Assembly (NCBI RefSeq): GCF_932526225.1
Contig: NC_064040.1
Coordinates: forward strand, 1,240,001 to 1,304,000
Direction: 5' to 3'
Length of the DNA stretch: 64,000 nt
From: Nematostella vectensis
Lineage: Eukaryota; Cnidaria; Anthozoa; Actiniaria; Edwardsiidae
The translations under genes and the position numbers were made by a program. Shown here one piece after another: positions 54,904-64,000 of the stretch. How positions within the stretch are numbered: position 1 is the stretch's first letter; each line of letters opens with the position of its first letter. The notes beneath the pieces were generated by a model, which saw only the letters and a program-made list of their open reading frames with translations, did no database searches and had not been told where the DNA came from.

Positions 54904-56607
54904 TGACAGGCTGTGACAGAACTTGCCACAAGTTGCCATTTGCTGCAAAAGACAAGTTTTCTCTGCCTTGTCCCGTTCTTACCGGGTTCCCTGTGTTCAC
55001 CCTAGTCCCAGACGTTCTTTCTCATCGGGTTCCCTGTGGTTGGCAAGAATTGTGACGTCGCGGGAACCATTTCATCTCAGACGCTGCCTCACGGTTCATC
55101 TCCGAGTACAACCCTCTGACAAGACTAAAGTTTTTCTTTTTATCTTAGAGAGATCCTTGACGCTCCAGATCTTATGTGTTTATGAGATTGAATATGAGGC
55201 TATAGGGGACATTGATAAAGGTGAAGACAAAAATAGACTCTCCGCCTCTTGTTGTCATTTGTAAATTATTTTCCCGCTTTTGGGTAAAGTTTACATACAT
55301 AAATCATAAATCAAGTCGCATCAGAAAATTTAACTTGTTTATCATCTATTTATTTGATAAAGGAGTTCATTTCCTGCAAATTCCAATATATTGTCGCGTC
55401 ACATTTCGGAAATTCCCTAACTTTTATTTATGACAAATGTGTCTTTCAAGTGTGAAGTAGAATGATCCAGAATTTGTAACTGCAAAGCCGACCCTTGAAA
55501 CACAGGTTGCTAACCAATCTTTAATAGGCAATTGTTCACGCTAGACGATGTTTATTAATTCAAGCCTATCGTGTGTTTCAAACTTATGCACCCCGCTGAA
55601 AGCCTGACACTCGTATTGAAGTGCATGGCAACGATCAGAGGAGGAAGAAGCAAGAACTTTCTAAACACAGATAAGAAGGACTTTTTTACCCGCTTAAAGA
55701 ATCACCAAGCTAAAGGTTTTTAGACACGACATTTTCTTGGTAAGTGACCCGAACGGTGGCAGCAGTCAAATCTCCTTTTCAAAGAGTTTATTGCTAAAAC
55801 ACGCGATCTGTTCTGTGTTTTTTTTTTTTTCTATCACGTTTTGTTTTAATTTTAAAGTAGAATACTTTTTAGTTCGCTATCATACTTCTGATTTTCTGGG
55901 CATCTTTAATGCTGGCAATAACAGAAGGTTTAATATATGGATCATAGTATAACTTGGAATATTATTTAATACCGTGACTTAGCGGGGGGGTATCGGTTGA
56001 GTACAGAAATCAATTTTTTCTATATTCTATAGTTCTATAGTTTTCCTAGGTTTTAAAAGATAAGCCTCTCATATTTTCGAAGCCATTTGCTATTTTGTTA
56101 ACAATAATAAATAGATTCGACATTTCGAGCAAAACCAACCCGTGTTTCTGGAACTTACTCTAAGGCGACACGAAAATCTCCGGGGGTTGCATGGAAACGT
56201 GTGCTAGATTATCAAACAAAACTCAATGGCTTGGTCACAACTTCGAGTGAGTAGCATTCAGGCTTTGTGATTTTTCAAGAGGGTAATGGATACAGAGTGC
56301 TTTAAAAGATTTTCTAAAATATTTTTTTATCGATATTTGCCATAAACCAACTGTGAAGTCACGGAGTAATCGTATGTGTTAAAACGTATTCTCTTAATTT
56401 TGTAAAATATAAGTTAAGCGCGCTCTTTCGTTAATGATTTAACCTCTATGAGTTATGTTTATTTGCAAACATAACGGCTAAACACAGACGATTATGTAGA
56501 GATTATGTATTCACCGTTCATCAAAGCATGGACCAAAGGAACAACAACTTTTCCTGCCCAAACCCTATTCATGTGCTTAATTTTTTTTTCTTTTAATATT
56601 TTCCTAG
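54904..56607. other. Intergenic; possible 5' UTR exon of the next gene near 55640-55739
   Basis: No coding exon was found. TTCTTG/GTAAGTGACC gives a strong donor at 55740, and the next gene has a good acceptor (TTTTCCTAG) at 56607, ten bases before its start codon. A non-coding first exon ending at 55739 is therefore plausible. The rest is A/T-rich sequence without visible structure. Confidence 0.4.
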
Positions 56608-56616
56608 GAATTCAAG

Positions 56617-57798
56617 ATGAAGAACAATCTTTTCGCTGTTTTACTTGCGCTGCTCATGACATTTCAAGGAGCGGCAGGTAAGATCAATATATACAGTTTG
56701 TTGTCGAGATATGGTGTCAGGACATGAGCTCCATCATGCTCGTCATAACGAGGCTCAAAAAAGCCACTGCGCCATTTTAAGCTCCCGCACACTCAACGCA
56801 TCTCTTTCCATCGGTTCATTCAAGCGAGTGAACGAGACTTTTTCAATCAAATATCGCCAATAAAGTGTCAGACATTATTTATTGATGTTTTTTGAGGTTC
56901 TTAAGGATAAGCGGTTATATTTTCATTTGTAAACAATAGTTTAATCCCTATTTTATATTCTCAGCGGCTGGGACAGACTACTCGACGCTCGAGGCGCTGT
57001 GCATCGCCATCATCGTACTCTTTTTAATCTGGATCATCATCATGATCATCTTGATCTTCTGCTGCAAGGCGTACGTCAACAAGCTGTCGCAAGCGCCATG
57101 GTCAGTACCCCTCGGTCACATCGACATCACTGACATCAATACAGCCCTTGTTGTACAACTCGCACTGTTTAAAACGGACACTTTTGGTCGTCAGGCAATT
57201 CACACTGTATAATTTCGTACTGTATAATACGGACATTCCTGACATCAATACAGCCCTTGTTGTACAACTCGCACTGTTTAAAACGAACACTTTTGGTACT
57301 CAGGCAATTGACACTGTATAATTCGTACTGTATAATACGGACATTCTTGATATCAATACAGCCCTTGTTGTACACCTCGCACTGTTTAAAACGGACACTT
57401 TTGGTTGTCAGGCAATTCACACTGTATAATTTCGTACTGTATAATACGGACATTCTTGACATCAATACAGCCCTTGTTGTACACCTCGCACTGTTTAAAA
57501 CGGGTACTATAAACTGTCACTCAAACTTGCGTCTTCCCATTGCAGTGCTGACGAGGACCAAAAACCGGGTCGCTCGGACGGGAACAGTAACCAGGCCTAC
57601 CAAGGCATGGTGGTACGTTCGTACAGTGATCCAAAGGTTCACCCAGAACCGCAGTACCGACGTCCCGAGGTCCGTGAACAGTGCACCCAGACGGACCCCA
57701 GCGAGTTAGAGCCCCTAGGTCCTGATCAGTCGGTGCAGGTCCCGGATGACCCTGAAGAGCAGTTCAGGCCACCCCATAGATTAGAGCCGCTGGAGTAA
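56617..57798 (+). CDS. Small single-pass membrane protein A (unknown family)
   Basis: Exons 56617-56677, 56965-57100 and 57546-57798 total 450 nt (149 aa) with phases 1 and 2 at the joins. Exon 1 encodes a signal peptide (LFAVLLALLMTFQGAA). Exon 2 encodes a short ectodomain (AGTDYSTLEAL), one strongly hydrophobic helix (IAIIVLFLIWIIIMIILIF) and CCK. Exon 3 encodes a hydrophilic, proline- and acid-rich tail with NQAYQGM, QCTQTD and PEEQF; YQGM fits a YxxPhi-type sorting motif. Predicted type I topology: tiny outside, 95-residue tail inside. I do not recognise the family. The next gene has the same exon plan and a shared QAYQ, so the two look like tandem paralogues. Both have a likely 5' UTR intron. 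Reality of the gene is supported by the clean splice sites and conserved plan, not by homology. Confidence 0.78.
57110..57510. repeat. About 117 bp repeat in gene A intron 2 (3-4 copies)
   Basis: Units contain GACATCAATACAGCCCTTGT, TGTACAACTCGCACTGTTTA, AAACGGACACTTTTGG and TCGTACTGTATAATACGGAC. Within each unit, TTTAAAACGGACA and TGTATAATACGGACA are loosely related sub-repeats. The array starts within about 10-20 bp of the exon 2 donor (57101) but does not repeat the junction. Confidence 0.9.
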
Positions 57799-59398
57799 TA
57801 TGTTAGCTTAGTTTTGCATTTTGTTTGATGGGACAGGCGCGTACCTAGGGTACCCCCCCCCCCCCCCCTCAGCAAATCCTGGGTTCGCGCCTGGAAGGTA
57901 GTTTTAAGATGGCATTTGAGATAAACGATTCCTTCACATTGAAGGAATCATTTATCACTCGTGTTCGTACGAAAGGGGCAAAGCCTCATTGATTGTAACG
58001 ATAGAAGAAACGTCACGAAAAGAAACTCCGCAGTCAACGGCATTTTTTTGTATAATTTTGTTATTGTAATTTCCTTTTTATGCATGGCATGCATTGCTAG
58101 TTTGTAACTAGTAATAACCATCGTCAAATACTGTGAATACTGTATATAAAACTTCCTTGTACTTTGTTTCCATGTTATATAATTTGTATAGTGGGTTTAA
58201 AACCTTAGACCTGATACGTCAGACTAAAATTGGTAAAAGGCCATTGTTGTGGCTTTCCACCAGGAGTGGGCGCTGGATGGGAGGGAGGGGGGATGGAATA
58301 AAAATGTCCCGACTGACCAGAGACCTCTAGCCTTTAAAGGAACCGCATTAGTCTAGTGGTTGTGTGACTCAAGGCTTGACTCTATGAAGATTTTGGTGAG
58401 GCTCACTGTGACTGTTTTTAACACATTCATTGCTCAACCTTTGTCATAAAATTACATTCGTTGTAAAAATGTGTGGAATAATAAAAGAAAACCTCTGAAT
58501 AATATAATTAAAGATCAGACCTCTCTCACTCTTGTTGCATCTTTTTAAATAAAAGGTAATAATGATGATTAAATCCCTTCTTAAAGACATGGAGGTATAC
58601 CCCCTTAAGGCGGGATCAAGCTCTAATGTTTTGTGTGAGCTTGGAACAAAAGAAGATAATCCGACCAAACAGGCCGCCTTGAGGTTCGGTCGGAGAAGAG
58701 TCCAGAGCTATGCCGTGTTTTTGTTGTGTACGGTATCTCTTAGCAAATGGGTTTTGTTTCAATTAGTAAAATTGATTGTATATATGACAAATATTAATGC
58801 TTTAACGTAAGAAAGCATTTCTTTGTTGGTGATGCTTCTCAATGTTTTCTCCCCATATTTATTTCGTTTTTTGCTAGAAGCTTAACGAATCTCTGGTTTT
58901 ATTGTTATCGATTTTGAAAGTTCTTAATCTTGTATCCTAAAAGTTTATTTGTCCTGTTGCCCCTGTTTACAGCCGATCTCGAATACACACGCGCCACAGG
59001 ATTCAAAATCACCCCGGCAATCAGTAATCACAAACCTCGAGACAATTGTCGCCAACTGTTTCTATTCTCTATTATTCTCCGGTTCTAGAACCTGCGTACT
59101 GGTGGTAGCCCCAGGGGCTGTCGTCTTGTGAGGGAAGTCACCCATTAAGCATCGCGTTGAGTTTGTTGACTATTTTAGTAGCGTGTCGCTAGTGGCGAAG
59201 TGGCGATCTCTCGAGCTTTTGTAAAGGGTTGCTTATCACATCGACGGTAAGTAAACTACACTAGAAGTTGAATATTGCATTTATATTTACCATGATTTTT
59301 TTATAAATTACAGATTCTTATAATATAAATTAGAGAGATATTAGAAATAAATGTTAACTCGAAAACTAGCCCCATGGACACGCGGGAGTTCAGTGGCG
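57799..59398. other. Gene A 3' UTR and spacer
   Basis: The probable gene A poly(A) signal is AATAAA at 58480-58485. There is a C-run at about 57856-57870. A short perfect hairpin at 57925-57957 (AACGATTCCTTCACATTGAA region, arms around GATTCCTTCA/TGAAGGAATC) lies in the 3' UTR. No further coding sequence was seen. TCGACG/GTAAGTAAACT at 59241-59257 is a strong donor and may end a 5' UTR exon of the next gene. Confidence 0.5.
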
Positions 59399-59407
59399 AC
59401 ACATTGT

Positions 59408-59540
59408 AGCCTACCTGTAGGCTTTGATAGTTTTTCCGGCACGTAAACCCCGAAAACACGGAGTTCGCATAACTCGGCCGCCAACTCCGTGTTTTCGGGG
59501 TTTTCGTGCCGGAAAAACTATCAAAGCCTACAGGTAGGCT
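59408..59540. mobile_element. 133 bp palindromic MITE with 9 bp target duplication
   Basis: Inverted arms 59408-59465 and 59483-59540 (58 bp each, one mismatch) start AGCCTACCTGTAGGCTTTGA and enclose a 17 bp loop. ACACATTGT flanks both sides (59399-59407 and 59541-59549). A 9 bp duplication with long inverted arms fits Mutator-like (MULE) elements better than the 8 bp hAT or TA mariner types. It lies in the intron between the probable 5' UTR exon and the signal-peptide exon of gene B. Confidence 0.88.
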
Positions 59541-60139
59541 ACACATTGTTGTTGACGCTATACTCTCCTTAGGTTTTTAGACGTGAGATTTTATGCATAG
59601 TTCCAGCAATTAGAAATAACCATGAAACTAACGTGAAACACACATATTTTGTTGCTTAGTTTGGAAATTCAGTACATAACAACTGCCCCCCAAAAATAGG
59701 AAAATGAAATCGTAACGCTACGGTCGCTCGACGTCGGGTTACCATAGTGACTTATATTGTGAAATTTCTCACTGTAAAATAAGCGGAAAATCCTACTCGT
59801 GGATTGAAATAGCAGCTGAAACAGAAACTAATTGGGCTGCTAAACTTGTCGATATTTTTTATGCGAATTCACTCGCGTGTTGCTCGTCTTGGTTTGAAAT
59901 CTCTTTGTATTCGGTCAAATGCTCGGGTGACTAAACAGGGAACAATCGCGGAAACGGAAGCTTGCAACTCGTCTAGTTACATTTTTAACCAGGGCATGGA
60001 AATAACAAAAGCAAGGCTAGAATAACGTCCTGATCTCTTATATAACTTTTTTTAGTTTATATAACTTTTATTAGTTTATAGTAATAATTGAGTTTATAGT
60101 AATATAAAGTTTTTATTATTGCATTGTAGATAAGTGAAG

Positions 60140-62727
60140 ATGGCATTTGCACTTGAATGGATTCTCGTGGTGTTGGCGTTTGGTCTTGTATCTACGGCTC
60201 AAGGTAACGAAGCCATGCAAGTGCTAAGAAAGCCACACAAGTGCTACAAAACCATGCAAATGTAAAGGAAGCCATGCAAGTGCTACAACAAGGCTGTCAA
60301 AAGCTGCGCATTGATCACAGTATTGCATTCATTGCCATTAAAACCAAAAGACTCACTATTTTACAAATCTTCGATTAAGACAAACAAAAATGTTGAATTG
60401 TTTCCTAATCGATTGCTTGCTATTTTTTTTATAAGAAAGATATTAGCTAATGTTGCGCTAAAGGTGTTCCCGTACGTTAAGAGAGAACTAATCACCATAT
60501 TAACATTAAACTATTTATATCATTTTTCCAGGTGCTGATAACAGCACGTACACGGAGCCAGAGGAAGTGAGCGACTCCATTCCTGTCGCTATTACCATCC
60601 TCGTTATCCTGATCCTACTGGTCCTCATCTTTATCATCATCCTGCTGATAGTGTGCATCAGACTTATGAACAGGAGCTCCCAGTAAGAACTAGAGCACAC
60701 TCCCCACCCCCACCCCCTGATCTCCAATTGGTCCTCATCTTTATCATCATCCTGCTGATAGTGTGCATCAGACTTATGAACAGGAGCTCCAAGTAAGAAC
60801 TAGAGCACCCTCCCCACCCCCACCCCCTGATCTCCAATTGGTCCTCATCTTTATCATCATCCTGCTGATAGTGTGCATCAGACTTATGAACAGGAGCTCC
60901 CAGTAAGAACTAGAGCACACTCCCCACCCCCACCCCCTGATCTCCAATTGGTCCTCATCTTTATCATCATCCTGCTGATAGTGTGCATCAGACTTATGAA
61001 CAGGAGCTCCCAGTAAGAACTAGAGCACACTCCCCACCCCCACCCCCTGATCTCCAATTGGTCCTCATCTTTATCATCATCCTGCTGATAGTGTGCATCA
61101 GACTTATGAACAGGAGCTCCCAGTAAGAACTAGAGCACCCTCCCCACCCCCACCCCCTGATCTCCAATTGGTCCTCATCTTTATCATCATCCTGCTGATA
61201 GTGTGCATCAGACTTATGAACAGGAGCTCCCAGTAAGAACTAGAGCACCCTCCCCACCCCCACCCCCTGATCTCTAATTGGTCCTCATCTTTATCATCAT
61301 CCTGCTGATAGTGTGCACCAGACTTATGAACAGGAGCTCCAAGTAAGAACTAGAGCACCCTCCCCACCCCCACCCCCTGATCTCTAATTGGTCCTCATCT
61401 TTATCATCATCCTGCTGATAGTGTGCACCAGACTTATGAACAGGAGCTCCAAGTAAGAACTAGAGCACCCTCCCCACCCCCACCCCCTGATCTCCAATTG
61501 GTCCTCATCTTTATCATCATCCTGCTGATAGTGTGCATCAGACTTATGAACAGGAGCTCCAAGTAAGAACTAGAGCACCCCACCCCCACCCCCTGATCTC
61601 CAATTGGTCCTCATCTTTATCATCATCCTGCTGATAGTGTGCATCAGACTTATGAACAGGAGCTCCAAGTAAGAACTAGAGCACACTCCCCACCCCCACC
61701 CCCTGATCTCCAATTGGTCCTCATCTTTATCATCATCCTGCTGATAGTGTGCATCAGACTTATGAACAGGAGCTCCAAGTAATAACTAGAGCACCCTCCC
61801 CACCCCCACCCCCTGATCTCCAATTGGTCCTCATCTTTATCATCATCCTGCTGATAGTGTGCATCAGACTTATGAACAGGAGCTCCAAGTAAGAACTAGA
61901 GCACCCCACCCCCACCCCCTGATCTCCAATTGGTCCTCATCTTTATCATCATCCTGCTGATAGTGTGCATCAGACTTATGAACAGGAGCTCCAAGTAAGA
62001 ACTAGAGCACCCTCCCCACCCCCACCCCCTGATCTCCAATTGGTCCTCATCTTTATCATCATCCTGCTGATAGTGTGCACCACTATCAGTATGCATATAG
62101 GACGACTTCTCAAAGTCGTTTAAAAAAATTGAGGTTTAGGGTCGCCTTGGAGCAAGTCTATGTACATTCAGGAGTAAAGATGCAGACAGCGTTAAGCGCA
62201 TAAGTAAATCCATTCAACAAAATAGACCTATTTCAAATCATGTAACACTCTTTCTGCGAACCACATGTCGTAACACGAGATGAAGAAATGTTAGCGCATT
62301 TGCTGGTCGCAAAATTGATCCACTGTTTACAGTATGTTGTGGCAGGGGGGGGGGGGGGCGTGCATAGTAGCGATGCCTCGATAGCCTCTTCTACCTTTCC
62401 AGGAAAAAGGACATAGAGGAGACGCCCATGCAGGCTTACCAGGAAACCACCCATCACCACCCCACCGCCCAACATGAGCATCCTCGGCATGAGCCACAAA
62501 CTCAGGTGGTGTACGTGGCCCCACAACAGCAGCAACCCACTCAAGCCCGGCAGCAGACCCCTCCACCCAGACAGCATACCCCTACAGCCTTGGAGCGCCG
62601 CAAGACCCCCCAGGAGCAGTATGGAAGAAGGAGCCCCCCTGTAGTGAACCCAGACCAAAATTGCCAGTGCGAGGCATGTAACGAGATACGAAGGGCGAGG
62701 AAAGAGGGCCGAGCACCAAGAGTCTGA
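60140..62727 (+). CDS. Small single-pass membrane protein B (unknown family, paralogue of A)
   Basis: Exons 60140-60203, 60532-60682 and 62403-62727 total 540 nt (179 aa) with phases 1 and 2. Exon 1 is a signal peptide (EWILVVLAFGLVSTAQ). Exon 2 has a short acidic ectodomain with an NST glycosylation sequon, then a long I/L/V helix (ITILVILILLVLIFIIILLI) and CIRLMNRSS. Exon 3 is a Pro/Gln/His-rich tail with PMQAYQETTHHH, several PP motifs, and a C-terminal CQCEACNEIRRARKEG segment. The exon sizes and phases parallel gene A (61/136/253 versus 64/151/325 nt), and both tails carry QAYQ soon after the membrane. I do not recognise the family. The exon 2 donor is the first of about 14 copies in a 110 bp array. 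The acceptor TTTCCAG at 62402 gives Q-K-K at the join. Confidence 0.77.
60621..62085. repeat. 110 bp array (14 copies) containing the membrane-helix exon end and its donor
   Basis: Each unit begins GTCCTCATCTTTATCATCAT (coding for part of the transmembrane helix in the first copy), continues to CAGGAGCTCCCA/GTAAGAACTAGAG and a C-rich tract with CACCCCCTGATCTCC. Period 110, with some copies shortened by about 6 bp. Roughly 62 bp of each unit is duplicated exon, 48 bp intron. Some copies have CCAA/GTAAG in place of CCCA/GTAAG. Confidence 0.97.
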
Positions 62728-63313
62728 TTTGTCACCAGTTGAACTTAGCAAGCTAGGGCGGATAGAAGTCACAGAGGCAAGCTCATAGACGGATTTTCCT
62801 AGACGTCATAGAGGCAAACTTAGCGGTCTCTTGGATTTTCTAGAGAGGTGGAAAAGCGCCTTTTACTATCACGACCTTGTAAAATTACAACCCACCTTGG
62901 CGCGGGGGGTGCAATTATCCCTAGCTCCTGCGAAGGGGTACTGATCGGCAGAACCGATCAAGTCTTTGGAGGTAGCAAGGGGTGTATACCGAAAAGATTC
63001 CTTATAAGAAATGACACTTTTAAGGCGGCTCTTGTCTATTTTCCAGGGGAGACCTTAATCATATACATATCCCGAAAAATAGGAAGAACAGCCCCGTCTA
63101 TTTTTATTCCAACCCTTGCAGAAAAATAGAACTAGAAATTAAGTTGTTTATTTTTTTAGGGGGTAACACATTGACTCTCTGCATTAAAGAGGCTTCAAAC
63201 AATATGTATCATGATTGTATATAGCTAAGATTTAAAAAAGAAAAGGATGTTTTTAGTTGTTCAAAACTTGTTCAAAGAACAGCCTAGCTGTGCCTGTACC
63301 CAAACATACAGTT
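62728..63313. other. Gene B 3' UTR
   Basis: No further coding sequence was recognised. An open frame at 62848-63129 has no splice partner or motif. Transcription probably continues to the AATAAA at 63531-63536. Confidence 0.5.
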
Positions 63314-63485
63314 TAGCGTTTTAGTGTATTGTTACATACAGGCCCTACAATTAGCGTTTTAGTGTATTGTTACATACAGGCCCTACATATAGCGTTTTAG
63401 TGTATTGTTACATACAGGCCCTACATATAGCGTTTTAGTGTATTGTTACATACAGGCCCTACATATAGCGTTTTAGTGTATTGTT
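63314..63485. repeat. 38 bp repeat in gene B 3' UTR (4-5 copies)
   Basis: The unit is TAGCGTTTTAGTGTATTGTT plus ACATACAGGCCCTACATA, with period 38 and high identity. Confidence 0.95.
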
Positions 63486-63530
63486 GCGTAGTTTTATTGT
63501 CCGGTTTTGTGTATGTACCAGGGCAAGGCT

Positions 63531-63536
63531 AATAAA
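63531..63536 (+). promoter_or_regulatory. Probable gene B poly(A) signal AATAAA
   Basis: AATAAA lies just after the 38 bp repeat, about 800 bp beyond the stop codon. Confidence 0.5.
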
Positions 63537-63624
63537 AGGAAATAAGTAAGACTTGATTAAAGATGCGACGACGAAGTCAACAAATCAATCGACTCATCTA
63601 GGGTGGAGTCCACACTGATCCTGA

Positions 63625-63908
63625 ATGGATAGGGTGGTATGGTCATGGCATGGATAGGGTGGTATGGTCATGGATAGGGTGGTGCGGTCATGGATAGGGT
63701 GGTATGGTCATGGCATGGATAGGGTGGTATGGTCATGGATAGGGCGGTACGGTCATGGATAGGGTGGTATGGTCATGGATAGGGCAGTACGGTCATGGAT
63801 AGTGTGGTATGGTCATGGATAGGGTGGTATGGTCATGGATAGGATGGTACGGTCATGGATAGTGTGGTATGGTCATGGACAGGGTGGTATGGATGGCCAT
63901 AGGGTGGT
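63625..63908. repeat. 18-24 bp GGATAGGGTGGTATGGTCAT repeat (about 14 copies)
   Basis: The core is GGATAGGGTGGTATGGTCAT, with insertion of GGCAT in some units and GGTACGG/GGTGCGG variants. No gene is nearby. Confidence 0.93.
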
Positions 63909-64000
63909 ATTAGCAAATGTATGTGAAAACAAATTAATAAAAGATAAAGAAACACAATGCAATTTATCAATAATTTATTTGTCAAAATATCTTTTCCACA

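Overview
This is a eukaryotic, metazoan window. Coding sequence is broken into many short exons with GT-AG introns, there is no operon structure, and the proteins are closest in pattern to animal nuclear, ER and lysosomal families. The protein divergence, the gene content and the extraordinary density of minisatellites fit an anthozoan cnidarian, most probably a sea anemone such as Nematostella. That organism call is inference from memory and was not checked by any search.

Layout, left to right. (1) 167-4964 (+): the last eight coding exons of SEL1L, the ER-associated degradation adaptor; its 5' part lies outside the window. (2) 6022-8159 (-): a complete five-exon CNIH4-type cornichon, tail to tail with SEL1L. 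(3) 8538-13266 (+): a three-exon FAM161 ciliary/centrosomal protein, head to head with CNIH4 across a 378 bp shared promoter, followed by a pogo-like MITE. (4) 13.9-18.8 kb: gene-free, with two abutting minisatellites and then the MTA upstream region. (5) 18831-31816 (+): a complete 21-exon MTA (NuRD subunit) with BAH, ELM2, SANT and GATA-type domains plus three additional C2H2 fingers. (6) 33632-42675 (-): a 13-exon SLC49A4/DIRC2-like MFS transporter whose large lumenal loop carries an inserted LamG/pentraxin-like jellyroll domain. (7) 42.7-47.7 kb: gene-poor, with repeats. (8) 47792-53349 (+): GPATCH11, six exons. (9) 56617-57798 and 60140-62727 (+): two adjacent small single-pass membrane proteins with the same exon plan and a shared QAYQ motif; I do not recognise the family.

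The dominant structural theme is the relation between minisatellites and splice sites. Of the 54 introns between the coding exons modelled here, 13 carry a tandem array that overlaps a splice junction, so the real 5' or 3' splice site is one copy of an array holding 2 to about 39 copies. Reading frames stay intact because the extra copies fall in the intron. This recurrent architecture, the LamG insertion in the SLC49A4-like transporter and the extra C2H2 fingers in MTA are the most unusual things in the window.

All exon models were derived by hand from splice consensus, codon phase and remembered family sequence. Every modelled exon-exon join keeps phase. Transcript ends are only inferred from AATAAA signals.
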